Assembly: GCF_000378145.1 (NCBI RefSeq)
Contig: NZ_KB899277.1
Span: 186,001-250,000, forward strand
Source of the DNA: Saccharibacillus kuerlensis DSM 22868
GTDB taxonomy: Bacteria; Bacillota; Bacilli; Paenibacillales; Paenibacillaceae
Direction: 5' to 3'
DNA: 64,000 nt
The position numbers and the translations under genes are program-made. The notes beneath the pieces were generated by a model. The model did no database searches. It saw nothing but the letters and a program-made list of their open reading frames with translations, and was not told the origin of the DNA. How positions within the stretch are numbered: the stretch's first letter is position 1; each line of letters opens with the position of its first letter. Shown here one piece after another: positions 53,269 through 60,897 of this stretch.

Positions 53269-53901
53269 TCAATCAAATGTACTGGAATGCGGAACCTCTG
53301 TCGGAATTCGCTCGGCTCCGATAAACGTTTGTCCGGCAAACCGGGCACAGTACACGTCCGGCATAGATAACTTCTCCCAGAAATCAAAACCGTAACGTTC
53401 GTCCCATCCTCCAAGCATCAGTGTCAAAATGTCACCGTGTGTACCGATCGCGATACGTTCGCCCGGATAACGCCGCAGCAATCCGTGAATAACGGACAAA
53501 GCGCGCTTCCGGGCTTCTTCGCTGTTCTCCCCTCCCGGTGGCCGGTAACGAAGGTCCGCGTAGCAGAGCCGCTTCGCTTCCAGAAATCCTTCCGGTCCTA
53601 GATCGCTGACTCCTGTGACCAGCCGTTCCCGCAAATCGTCATAGATCATAATCTCGCGTCCGGCAGCTTCCGCCAACGGACGAACGGTATCGACGGCTCG
53701 ACGGTAAGGACTTGAGACGAAGACGCCGATGCCTTCTCCCTCCAGCCTGAGCCGGACGGTTTTGGCCGCCTGCATCCCTTCCGCAGACAATCCCCGTTCC
53801 AATTCTCTGCCGTGTACGTAATCCGAGTGGGCATGGCGAATAAAATACAGCCGGGTTTCGCAAGCCGATTGACTGCTTGTCTTTGCCGCGCCAACATTCA
53901 T
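53269..53901 (-). CDS. Histidine phosphatase family protein
   Basis: A 210-residue phosphoglycerate-mutase-like phosphatase. The RHG/RHA motif is LYFIRHAHSDY with the phospho-His, plus VFVSSPYRRAVDTVRPL, the Glu in DDLRERLVTG, and the second His in IAIGTHGDILTLML. Substrate unknown. Its ATG at 53901 overlaps the stop of the HD phosphohydrolase gene by 4 bp, with GGAAGGAGG inside the upstream gene, so the two are translationally coupled. The pairing of two phosphohydrolases suggests successive steps on one phosphorylated substrate, which is an inference. Confidence 0.9.
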   Translation of the reverse strand: MNVGAAKTSSQSACETRLYFIRHAHSDYVHGRELERGLSAEGMQAAKTVRLRLEGEGIGVFVSSPYRRAVDTVRPLAEAAGREIMIYDDLRERLVTGVSDLGPEGFLEAKRLCYADLRYRPPGGENSEEARKRALSVIHGLLRRYPGERIAIGTHGDILTLMLGGWDERYGFDFWEKLSMPDVYCARFAGQTFIGAERIPTEVPHSSTFD

Positions 53902-54941
53902 TTTTCTTCCTCCTTCCAAAATACAAAATACTCGCCTAGCAGGCCGGGCAATTCATCAAGCTGCGGATAAGAAGGCAGAGACGCAGAGGCAGTCCCATTT
54001 TGAACAAGCGGCAGCGCCAAATACAATTTGCGCAGGCAATGACGGTAAGCGTGTTCCGGTGCCGGTTCGCCGGCGCGTACGACGATAAGATCCTGCGGCC
54101 GGTACAGCAGCCGGTCGGTCTCTTCCGCGGTGACGGGATGCCGCCGCAGCAGCGTCAGCAGTTCGTCGTCGGCCAAGCTTCCGAGCTCCGAGGGGAGCAG
54201 GCCGCCGGCGTCGATCAAACGCTGCGTCAGCGCCCGGAGTACGGTCACGGGCGCGATGTTGTCCGGCGAAGCGTGGTAATGCGCTTCGTGGAGAATCAGC
54301 CGCAGCGTCAGCTCGGCAGTGTCCGCATCCGCTTCCAAATGCGGACCGGCAAGCCGGAAGCCGCGCAGCAGATCCGGCGCGGGCTTGGGCAGAATGCCGA
54401 AAGAAGCGGCACTGCGTACCCATGAATCAAGATGGTCGGCATGCAGAATCTTTTCGCTGTTGCGCAGCGGACTTGCGGTCGTTCCCTCAATCAGGTCCAG
54501 CACGCTTGCATGATGCAATCGTCCGCGTTTCAGAATAAGGCGGATCTCCTCTGCATGCAGTTCCTCTTCCGATCGCCGATGATGGTCGAAGCCTTCGATT
54601 CCTTCCAACGCATGGCTGAAAGGTCCGTGGCCGACGTCATGCAGCAGCGCAGCGGCCCGCAGTTCCGGCCAGTCGGGCGCCAGGTAGGCAATAAGCGCAA
54701 ATACGCCCAGCGTATGCTGCAGCCGCGTCGACGTATGCTGCGTATGCAGCGCCGCCGGTCCGGCATGGCGAACGTAATGCAGCCGTCGCATCGCCTTGGT
54801 GCGCAGCAGCTCCGTTTCGATATCGCTTGGCGAAATTATCGTATTCCACAGCGGATCCCGCAGCTTGCCCGGACCGGCCATTTGCCCGTATATCCCGTGC
54901 AGCATTTGTCCGCCATATGCGGATTCCGATTTCATAGGCAC
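53898..54941 (-). CDS. HD-domain phosphohydrolase
   Basis: A 347-residue HD-superfamily protein. Metal ligands are His76 (TRLQHTLGV), His101-Asp102 (AALLHDVGHGPFSH) and an Asp in ILHADHLDSW near 170. It resembles the SAMHD1/YwfO-like clade, whose members hydrolyse dNTPs; B. subtilis YwfO and relatives share the DPLWNTIIS, RLHYVRHAGPAAL and QHTSTRLQHTLG pattern. The substrate here is not proven. The start used is a GTG at 54941 with GGAGAG ten bases upstream; an ATG at 54935 is possible. The next gene overlaps it by 4 bp. Confidence 0.88.
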   Translation of the reverse strand: MPMKSESAYGGQMLHGIYGQMAGPGKLRDPLWNTIISPSDIETELLRTKAMRRLHYVRHAGPAALHTQHTSTRLQHTLGVFALIAYLAPDWPELRAAALLHDVGHGPFSHALEGIEGFDHHRRSEEELHAEEIRLILKRGRLHHASVLDLIEGTTASPLRNSEKILHADHLDSWVRSAASFGILPKPAPDLLRGFRLAGPHLEADADTAELTLRLILHEAHYHASPDNIAPVTVLRALTQRLIDAGGLLPSELGSLADDELLTLLRRHPVTAEETDRLLYRPQDLIVVRAGEPAPEHAYRHCLRKLYLALPLVQNGTASASLPSYPQLDELPGLLGEYFVFWKEEEK

Positions 54942-55401
54942 TTTGATCTCTCTCCTTTTCTTAATCTCTCTCCCTTTTCATACATCCATGCTTCCATTCT
55001 TTCCTCTTCTCTAAGCCGGTCTCATTCCGCCGCACCCACCTCTTCGCCTGTATGCAGTGCAGCAGGTTTAGCAGTTTTCGATCCGAGTCTTCAAGAACTG
55101 CGAACAAGCTTTCAAATCGTACATCCTCCACACTCAATAGTCTTCTCTACGCGGACAACTAAAACTGTATTTCAAAACCTTTCTCTGTCTCTTTTCCGTA
55201 CCTTTATCCGCTGTCAAATACCTATTCACCAAGTATACCCTTTATTCCACTTTCAGGTAAAATTCGATAGACTTACGTTCTGATGAAACGGCGGAAGTTG
55301 TATCCGATAAGCTCGACTTGCGTCATTGTCCTGTTATACAATCGGATGACGGGATGAAAACGAAATAACATTCTCCCGTTGAAAAGGAGCTGCGACACCG
55401 C
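54942..55401. other. Intergenic region (460 bp)
   Basis: No credible gene on either strand; the plus strand is pyrimidine-rich, reflecting the ribosome site of the HD gene. An extended -10 element (TGTTATACA at 55332-55340) could be the promoter of the TVP38 gene, with no clear -35. I see no hairpin strong enough to call a terminator. Confidence 0.55.
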
Positions 55402-56049
55402 ATGAAAAAATGGATCACGATTACGTTATACGCCGCCGCTCTGATCTTCATTTTAATCTATCGTCATGAATTGCAGGCACTGCTGGAGAATGTTTCTCTG
55501 CCTGTCTCTTATAGTTTTGGCCTTGCTTTTTTGTTCGGATTTTTCCCTGTTCTGCCCTATAAGTTGATCATCGGCTCGCTTGGGTTCCTCTATGGACCGG
55601 TAGTCGGTGCACTGATCGCTTGGCTGGCTGTAACGGCATCCGGGCTGCTGCAGTATATCCTTGTACGCCAATTTTTTCAGCAGCAGGGCCGTGCACTGTT
55701 GAATCGTTTTTCAAGCCTTGAGCGCACGGGGCGTCTGATGGAGCAGCATCCTTTTGCCGTCATTCTCGCTGCCAGGCTTATTCCGGTAGTTCCCCATGCG
55801 CTGGTCAATCTGTATCCCGCCTTCCTTAATATTCGGCCGATCGTGTATGTTACCGCTTCCGCACTCGGGAAAATTCCGGCAATGCTCGTCTTTGCCTTCG
55901 TAGGCCAGAATTTGTTTACCGATCTGCCGAAAACGCTGACTATACTCGGCCTGTATGGGGGATTCCTGATTGCTGCCTATGCCGTTTACCGTCTTCGCTT
56001 TCGTTCTACGAACGACAGCAAACCGGTATCGGAGCAAAACGCCGAATGA
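55402..56049 (+). CDS. TVP38/TMEM64 family membrane protein (VTT domain)
   Basis: A 215-residue membrane protein with about five to six helices. The VTT/SNARE-associated domain is recognisable in FFPVLPYKLIIGSLGFLYGPVVGALIAWLAVTASGLLQYILVRQFF and ILAARLIPVVPHALVNLYPAFLNIRPIVYVTASALGKIPAML. The fold is that of DedA-like proteins, linked in several bacteria to lipid-carrier flipping and membrane homeostasis, but this subfamily is uncharacterised. AAAGGAG lies before the ATG. Confidence 0.88.
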   Translation: MKKWITITLYAAALIFILIYRHELQALLENVSLPVSYSFGLAFLFGFFPVLPYKLIIGSLGFLYGPVVGALIAWLAVTASGLLQYILVRQFFQQQGRALLNRFSSLERTGRLMEQHPFAVILAARLIPVVPHALVNLYPAFLNIRPIVYVTASALGKIPAMLVFAFVGQNLFTDLPKTLTILGLYGGFLIAAYAVYRLRFRSTNDSKPVSEQNAE

Positions 56050-56264
56050 GGGTTATAAATATATTCTTCCAGAAGTGATTCGAACAGCAGCAAGTCGTCC
56101 GTTTCCGCTTAAAATACGTCGTCCGTACAATCCTCTTTGTGCTCCTGACTTCACGCAGTCGAAATAGAGTCGGCGGGCAAGCCCGTTTGCCGCATCGGTC
56201 CATGGGGTAAATGGACAGTATGCAGGCGATGCGCGAAGCACCGCCGAAAGAAAGGGTGGAGACC

Positions 56265-56609
56265 ATGGAAAAACAAATTCAAGCGCTGACCGAATGGTTG
56301 AACGGCAAAGCCGGGCAAACGCTGAAGATCGAAAAAAAGGAAAACGACGACACGGACATTGTCCATTTCGAACTTGAAGAGATCGGTGAACGTCCACAAG
56401 ACAATCCTGTAGACGATTATCTGGAACGTGCACTGCTGCTGCGCGGATCGGGCAGCATTCTCAATGCGGATGGCGAGAAAGTTCCCGTACCCGGCGACAC
56501 TTATGAGATTGTATTGAATGATCTTCAGGTCGACAGCCAAAACGAGGAGCGTCTGACTTTGAAGAACGACCGCGCCGAGTATACGCTGGATGTCGTCCAG
56601 CAGAACTGA
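56265..56609 (+). CDS. Hypothetical soluble protein
   Basis: A 114-residue acidic protein: a short N-terminal helix (MEKQIQALTEWLNGKAGQTLKIEKKE) then beta-strands with DIVHFELEEIGERPQD, ERALLLRGSGSILNADGEKVPVPGDTYEIVLNDL and AEYTLDVVQQN. The pattern is conserved-looking (VPVPGDTYEI) but I recognise no family. The start at 56265 has GGGTGGAG upstream; the frame is open to 56211. A strong terminator follows. Confidence 0.78.
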   Translation: MEKQIQALTEWLNGKAGQTLKIEKKENDDTDIVHFELEEIGERPQDNPVDDYLERALLLRGSGSILNADGEKVPVPGDTYEIVLNDLQVDSQNEERLTLKNDRAEYTLDVVQQN

Positions 56610-56651
56610 TCGCTGCTGCACCGACGTTTCGATAAAGAAAGCTGAATATGA

Positions 56652-56687
56652 TAAAAAGAGGCTCTCCAGGCGGAGAGCCTCTTTTTG
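56652..56687 (+). terminator. Intrinsic terminator after the 56265 gene
   Basis: AAAAAGAGGCTCTCC (56653-56667) pairs with GGAGAGCCTCTTTTT (56672-56686), usable in both directions. Confidence 0.85.
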
Positions 56688-56721
56688 TATCTCATTTTGT
56701 ACCTCATTTTGCACCTAATTT
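56686..56721. repeat. Three tandem 12-bp units
   Basis: TGTATCTCATTT, TGTACCTCATTT and TGCACCTAATTT lie head to tail directly after the terminator. They are noncoding and of unknown role, probably replication slippage. Confidence 0.75.
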
Positions 56722-56759
56722 TAACATTCATTTGATTTAAAAATTAAAGAATGCACTAT

Positions 56760-56803
56760 CAAAAAAGCCCGTCTTATTCCTTATACAGGAGTAAGACGAG
56801 CTC
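56760..56803 (-). terminator. Intrinsic terminator of abrB
   Basis: GCCCGTCTTATTCC (56767-56780) pairs with GGAGTAAGACGAGC (56788-56801) with one mismatch; the left A run gives the T tail on the minus strand. Confidence 0.85.
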
Positions 56804-56837
56804 TATGATAAACGCTCAGAGCGTAAATGAAATCAAA

Positions 56838-57101
56838 TTACTTAGCTTCGGAGCTTTGGTACAGTTCGATCAATTCTTCGATTGCAGCTTTGCTGACCAT
56901 TTTGCCTTTGAAATATACGAGGTCTTCAGCTTCACCAGTGAAGATACAAGTTGGAGCGTATTTTCTCAAGATGATGCGTTCGCCGTCTACGAAAATTTCC
57001 AGTCCGTCTTTGATGTCGATTCCCATTGTTCTGCGAAGTTCAATTGGGATAACAACCCGTCCGAGTTCATCTACGCGTCTTACGATACCTGTTGCTTTCA
57101 T
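56838..57101 (-). CDS. abrB: AbrB transition-state regulator
   Basis: An 87-residue AbrB-type DNA-binding protein. The N-terminal swapped-hairpin domain, MKATGIVRRVDELGRVVIPIELRRTMGI, is close to identical with Bacillus AbrB, and the C-terminal half (CIFTGEAEDLVYFKGKMVSKAAIEELIELY) is a dimerisation domain. AbrB holds stationary-phase, biofilm and secondary-metabolite genes off in growing cells. GGGGAATT precedes the ATG. The upstream region carries a good sigma-A promoter and two Spo0A boxes downstream of its start, as in B. subtilis. Confidence 0.95.
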   Translation of the reverse strand: MKATGIVRRVDELGRVVIPIELRRTMGIDIKDGLEIFVDGERIILRKYAPTCIFTGEAEDLVYFKGKMVSKAAIEELIELYQSSEAK

Positions 57102-57134
57102 TGCTATAATTCCCCATTTCGATTAAAATGTTAG

Positions 57135-57174
57135 TTGTCGACAAAAGATCGTCGTTATTCGATATTATTCGACA
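57135..57174. promoter_or_regulatory. Spo0A boxes in the abrB leader
   Basis: Minus-strand TGTCGAA (plus 57168-57174, exact core) and TATCGAA (plus 57158-57164) are 10 bp apart, about +11 to +27 from the predicted start. A third, palindromic TTGTCGACAA is at 57135-57144. Two 0A boxes 10 bp apart downstream of the start is also the B. subtilis abrB arrangement. Confidence 0.7.
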
Positions 57175-57190
57175 TATTGTGCTTGCTTAT

Positions 57191-57219
57191 ACTGTACTCT
57201 GCTTTATATATCTTGTCAA
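57191..57219 (-). promoter_or_regulatory. Sigma-A promoter of abrB
   Basis: Minus-strand TTGACA (plus 57214-57219), 17-bp spacer and TACAGT (plus 57191-57196). The predicted start is near 57184, 83 bases before the abrB ATG. Confidence 0.75.
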
Positions 57220-57261
57220 TATGGAAATTTATACTACGGTAAAATATTTTTATATTTTGTG

Positions 57262-57305
57262 AAAAAAAGAAAGCGAAACGTTCCAATTGGACGTTTCGCT
57301 TTCTT
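57262..57305 (-). terminator. Intrinsic terminator of the Btr-like gene
   Basis: GAAAGCGAAACGT (57269-57281) pairs with ACGTTTCGCTTTC (57291-57303), with a seven-base A run on the left giving the minus-strand T tail. Confidence 0.85.
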
Positions 57306-57377
57306 TTCCTTGTTCTTTTTTTCATTTCTTACTCAATTTTGCTATCCATTTTCTTCAATCATCTGGGAAAAAATTCG

Positions 57378-58988
57378 TCAATCAGCCGCCGATTGCTCCG
57401 ATAATCGTTCCAATAGCAGCCCTGTTATCCAATCCAGCTGTCGTTCGATCGAAACTCCGTCATTAAACCAGAATCGTTCAAGCGGAACCCGATAGATTCG
57501 GCCTTCCTGTACTGCCGGAAGTCGGCACCATTCCGGCGACTGAAACAGCCGTTCATTGCCGGCTTCACCGTCTTCGGTATAGACGGTAAAGAACATGTGG
57601 TCCGCCGCATACTCGGCGAACCGCTCAGGCGCAATTCGCTTGTAACGTCCCGGCACAATAACGTCCCGGTGCACGCGCTCGGGCGGACGCAGTCCAAGTG
57701 CTTCGTGCAGCACGTAAGCCCCGCGGACTCCCTGGTCGAGCACGTACAGATTGCCGTAAGCAATCTCATAGAAAGCCGCCGTTTCACCCGGAGGGAAAAC
57801 GGCCTGAACCCTGCTTCGCGCCTCGGCTGCGCGGCGCTGGAAGGCGGCGATCCAATCCGACGCCTCGGCAGAGCGGCCCAGCTTGGCCGCCAGATGTTCA
57901 AGCTGACGCACAGGGTCCGCTTCAAGCCATGGATGCACGATCGTCGGTGCGATTTCTCGCAGTTCCTCCAGCCGTTCGCGATTCAGATACGCCGGCGCCA
58001 GAATCAGATCCGGTTTCAGCCGTTCAATGGCTTCCGAATCGGTCTCATCGATCCGTACCGCATTCTCCAATTCTTCCGCAAGCTGCAGGGAGTAATCGGA
58101 TATTCGGCGCTCGACAACTGCCGGCTTCAGCCCCATCGCCAGCAGTGCACCAGCGAACTGCAGCGCTGCTATTCGCTTCGGCCGACGACGAAATTCTGTC
58201 GGATGAAGCCCTTCCGCCTGCTTGAACTTGCGGCTGAAATACAATCCGTCCGGGTAACCTACCCGGACAGCAATCTCACTCATACTCAGACGACTGAGCA
58301 TAAGCAGCTCCTTTGCCTTATTTATACGTACACGCAGTACATAATCGGAAAAGCTCATTCCGGCTTCCTGTCGGAACAATCTGGAGAAATAATGCGGATG
58401 GTAGCCGGAATCTTCCGCCAGCTCTTCTCGAGACAGCTTCTGTGCATATTCGGTATCGATTCGCCGGAGGATTCGGTGAATCGGCGGCTCCTTGACTTGT
58501 TCTCTGGCTGCGGGTACAGGCAGAAGCAGCATTTGAAAAAGCTCAAGCCAGTGCCTCTGCCGGGTCAACGATTTTTCCGACGTCTGTCCGTCTCGCCCTT
58601 CATCTGCTGCCAGCTCTCGCATCAAAGAAAAAGCCCGCCGCGGCAGTCCCGAATGGACGAGGCCCGCAGAGGGCAGTGCTTCATTGTCGGCTTGGTACAC
58701 AAGTTCGCCGCGCCCTTCAAGGGCAAGACGATAGCGATCAAAGCTGATCCGATACAGTCTCAAATGCTCGGGCGAAGCTCTGCGCAATTCAATTTTCATT
58801 CCGTATTCGGCAAGAATTGCTGCGCCGGCATAAAGGTTGATTAGAGTACCGTCAACACGAACGACACCGACTCCGCTTTCTACCACAATCCATGTTGGCG
58901 ATCCTGCAAAAAAAGTATCTTCATCCCTCTCGTCGTCCAGCAGAAGTGCGGCAATCTCACGAAGCAGCACGTGCTCATTGTCGATCAT
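57378..58988 (-). CDS. AraC-family regulator fused to a siderophore-binding-type domain (Btr-like)
   Basis: A 536-residue fusion. Residues 1-100 are cupin-like. Residues 168-270 are the AraC DNA-binding domain (SREELAEDSGYHPHYFSRLFRQEAGMSFSDYVLRVRINKAKELL... SMSEIAVRVGYPDGLYFSRKFKQAEGLHPTEFRRR). The C-terminus (about 272-530) is an FhuD/BtuF-type periplasmic-binding domain (RIAALQFAGALLAMGLKPAVVERR... RLKPDLILAPAYLN). This is the layout of B. subtilis Btr, which senses bacillibactin and activates its uptake operon. No siderophore transporter is next to it. The start lies 5 bp after the stop of the acetyltransferase gene, with AGGAG inside that gene, so they are cotranscribed. Confidence 0.9.
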   Translation of the reverse strand: MIDNEHVLLREIAALLLDDERDEDTFFAGSPTWIVVESGVGVVRVDGTLINLYAGAAILAEYGMKIELRRASPEHLRLYRISFDRYRLALEGRGELVYQADNEALPSAGLVHSGLPRRAFSLMRELAADEGRDGQTSEKSLTRQRHWLELFQMLLLPVPAAREQVKEPPIHRILRRIDTEYAQKLSREELAEDSGYHPHYFSRLFRQEAGMSFSDYVLRVRINKAKELLMLSRLSMSEIAVRVGYPDGLYFSRKFKQAEGLHPTEFRRRPKRIAALQFAGALLAMGLKPAVVERRISDYSLQLAEELENAVRIDETDSEAIERLKPDLILAPAYLNRERLEELREIAPTIVHPWLEADPVRQLEHLAAKLGRSAEASDWIAAFQRRAAEARSRVQAVFPPGETAAFYEIAYGNLYVLDQGVRGAYVLHEALGLRPPERVHRDVIVPGRYKRIAPERFAEYAADHMFFTVYTEDGEAGNERLFQSPEWCRLPAVQEGRIYRVPLERFWFNDGVSIERQLDWITGLLLERLSEQSAAD

Positions 58989-58993
58989 GACGA

Positions 58994-59455
58994 TTAGGAA
59001 GCTCCTGGATGCTGCTCAAGCTGCGGACGCAAAAGGTGTACAGTTGCGCCAGAACGACCGGAATGATTCTGTTCCGAACGACCCGTTTCGACAAAGCCGA
59101 AGCGATGATAGAAATCATAAACTGCAGGCGCCTGATCCCCGACTTCCACAGCAAGTTCTCCGCGCTGCGCAACATGATCGAGAAGCATTCCCGCGACACC
59201 TTGACCCTGATAATGAGGATGAACGACAAGCAGCTCGACTTTTGAGCCGTTCATGGCAATAAATCCGGTCAGCTCTCCTCCAAATCGGCTCTGAACCGCA
59301 TACAGCTCCAGCCGCTCGAGAATTTCTTCTCCGAACAGGCGAGCGTAGAACTGAATGTCGCCCGGGTCCAAATCAGACAACGTACGGCGTATCGACATCA
59401 TCCAGATTTCCGTCAACCGATCCTGGTGCTCTTCCGTACACGTAATGATTTGCAT
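58994..59455 (-). CDS. GNAT-family N-acetyltransferase
   Basis: A 153-residue GNAT protein: IITCTEEHQDRLTEIWMMSIRRT, the central strand GFIAMNGSKVELLVVHPHYQGQGVAGMLLDHVAQRG containing the acetyl-CoA pyrophosphate loop (QGQGVAG), and YDFYHRFGFVETGRSE. The substrate is unknown. AAGGAGG lies before the ATG. It runs into the Btr-like regulator gene with a 5-bp gap, which is its only contextual clue. Confidence 0.9.
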   Translation of the reverse strand: MQIITCTEEHQDRLTEIWMMSIRRTLSDLDPGDIQFYARLFGEEILERLELYAVQSRFGGELTGFIAMNGSKVELLVVHPHYQGQGVAGMLLDHVAQRGELAVEVGDQAPAVYDFYHRFGFVETGRSEQNHSGRSGATVHLLRPQLEQHPGAS

Positions 59456-59623
59456 GCGTACATCCTCCTTTTTACGTAGCGAGATTTTTCTTTAGACGAC
59501 ACAACCTTCCAGGGAATGATAAGGCTTCTTGTACCCGCTTTTTCGGGAGCTAATGAAAGAGCAAATACAAGGAAGATATTTGAATAAATATAACACAATA
59601 TCACATCTTCGTTCCATGATTTT

Positions 59624-59971
59624 TTAGCGTTTCCTCCTATGAACGCTGTCGCAATGTTCGTTATTCCGCTGTTCATCGCTTTCCGATTTTTCATACAGCT
59701 CAAATACTTGAACAAATTCTTGAATGATGCTGTCCACCGCTTTCAGCTCACCCGCAATTACAGGATGAATACTTGCAAGCGACTCTTCTTTCAACTGTGA
59801 GGTCAGTGTACTACGGCGCAGCTCCAACCGTTCCAGAAAATGCAGAGCGCGTCCGCGCCGGAATGTCTGGGCTCCCTCGCCGCGTCCACGTCGACCCTCT
59901 TTTGTTTTTCTTGACTCATTCTGATCCATCGTTTTTTCTTGTAAAAACCGTTTTTCTTTTTCTTCGGACAT
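59624..59971 (-). CDS. Hypothetical charged coiled-coil protein
   Basis: A 115-residue highly charged protein with a basic first third (KEKRFLQEKTMDQNESRKTKEGRRGRGEG, RRGRALHFLERLELRRSTL) and a helical second part (AGELKAVDSIIQEFVQVFELYEKSESDEQ). No family recognised. AAGGGGG precedes the ATG, and a good promoter (TTGACA-N17-TACATT) lies at 60044-60072. Confidence 0.72.
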   Translation of the reverse strand: MSEEKEKRFLQEKTMDQNESRKTKEGRRGRGEGAQTFRRGRALHFLERLELRRSTLTSQLKEESLASIHPVIAGELKAVDSIIQEFVQVFELYEKSESDEQRNNEHCDSVHRRKR

Positions 59972-60043
59972 TCCGAATCCCCCTTGGTTAAACCGGATGC
60001 TTTGAAACGCCGGCTTACAGGATCAACATCAGGTATGTATACA

Positions 60044-60072
60044 AATGTATTCACGCTTATCTGTTTTGTCAA
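60044..60072 (-). promoter_or_regulatory. Sigma-A promoter of the 59624 gene
   Basis: Minus-strand TTGACA (plus 60067-60072), 17-bp spacer and TACATT (plus 60044-60049). Transcription would start near 60037, 66 bases before the ATG. Confidence 0.7.
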
Positions 60073-60083
60073 TGTTGACATAC

Positions 60084-60113
60084 AAAAAGAGACAGCTTAA
60101 AAGCTGCCTCTTT
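60084..60113 (-). terminator. Intrinsic terminator of fur
   Basis: GAGACAGCTT (60089-60098) pairs with AAGCTGCCTC (60101-60110) with one mismatch; the left A run gives a T tail on the minus strand. Confidence 0.75.
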
Positions 60114-60156
60114 CCGGCTTGTCGATCTTTTATTCCCTTTTATCGATTCTTTCCTA

Positions 60157-60633
60157 TCAAGCCGTCTCGCCATGACGCTGACAATCGCCATGCTTGCAGG
60201 ATGTGAACGTCCCGATAAAATCAAGCCGATGATCCGATACGTTAAATCCGTACTCGCGCTTCACCCGCTGCTCCAATTCAATCAGCCAGTCATCTTGAAT
60301 TTCTTCGACTTCTCCGCAGATTGAGCAGATCATATGATGATGCATATGTTCGTGTCCTTCGCTGCGCAAGTCGAAACGGGCTACCCCATCGCCGAAATTC
60401 ATTTTTTCGACCAAATGCAGCTCCGTTAACAGTTCCAACGTACGGTACACCGTAGCTAATCCAATTTCCGGAAAACGTTCCTTAACCCGCATATACACAT
60501 CTTCCGCACTCATATGGTCGCGTTCATGTTCAAGCAGTACACGCATAGTCGCTTCGCGCTGAACGGTTGATTTGTATCCTTTGGCAATCATCTGCTGTTT
60601 CATGGATTTGAGCTGTTCTTCTACGATAACCAA
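60157..60633 (-). CDS. fur: Ferric uptake regulator Fur
   Basis: A 158-residue Fur-family repressor. It follows B. subtilis Fur closely: STVQREATMRVLLEHERDHMSAEDVYMRVKERFPEIGLATVYRTLELLTELHLVEKMNFGDGVARFDLR, then the metal-binding HEHMHHHMICSICG (CxxC zinc site) and DHRLDFIG. The C-terminal CKHGDCQRH supplies a second Cys pair. These residues separate it from PerR and Zur. The start is a TTG at 60633 with AAAGGAGG ten bases upstream. A Per box lies in its promoter region, as in B. subtilis fur. Confidence 0.92.
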   Translation of the reverse strand: MVIVEEQLKSMKQQMIAKGYKSTVQREATMRVLLEHERDHMSAEDVYMRVKERFPEIGLATVYRTLELLTELHLVEKMNFGDGVARFDLRSEGHEHMHHHMICSICGEVEEIQDDWLIELEQRVKREYGFNVSDHRLDFIGTFTSCKHGDCQRHGETA

Positions 60634-60706
60634 TATCTTCGAACCTCCTTTGAGCTCTACATGCTGCCTGTTCGCAGTTCGGCCGACCCGAAGTCGCTTT
60701 TTTAAA

Positions 60707-60721
60707 TTAGAATGATTATAA
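60707..60721. promoter_or_regulatory. Per box upstream of fur
   Basis: TTAGAATGATTATAA matches the PerR consensus TTATAATNATTATAA at 14 of 15 positions. It overlaps a minus-strand TATAAT that is the likely fur -10. In B. subtilis PerR represses fur. Confidence 0.75.
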
Positions 60722-60810
60722 TTTAATAATAACGTAAATCTTGAAAATTCGCAAAGATTTTTGTCGCTTTTCGAAATAAAGCCTCACTTTGGTTATGTAT
60801 ATTCGAACGC

Positions 60811-60846
60811 ATCAAAAGAGCGAACCGTTACGGTTCGCTCTTTTGA
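60811..60846 (-). terminator. Intrinsic terminator of the NAD(P)H-binding protein gene
   Basis: ATCAAAAGAGCGAACC pairs with GGTTCGCTCTTTTGAT around GTTAC. The A and T flanks suit either direction; on the minus strand it follows the stop at 60898. Confidence 0.8.
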
Positions 60847-60897
60847 TTGGACGTACATATGAATGATGTTGTACACCTATGGCAAATACCTGTCCGC

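Noticed and set aside
54432-55283. Long plus-strand open frame opposite the HD phosphohydrolase gene
   Set aside because: It is antisense to a gene with clear catalytic motifs, has no ribosome site and its protein has low-complexity, frame-shadow composition.
57597-58844. 415-codon plus-strand frame opposite the Btr-like gene
   Set aside because: Antisense shadow of a well-supported AraC/binding-protein fusion.
59413-59715. 100-codon minus-strand frame overlapping the GNAT and charged-protein genes
   Set aside because: No ribosome site, and it overlaps two better supported genes in other frames.
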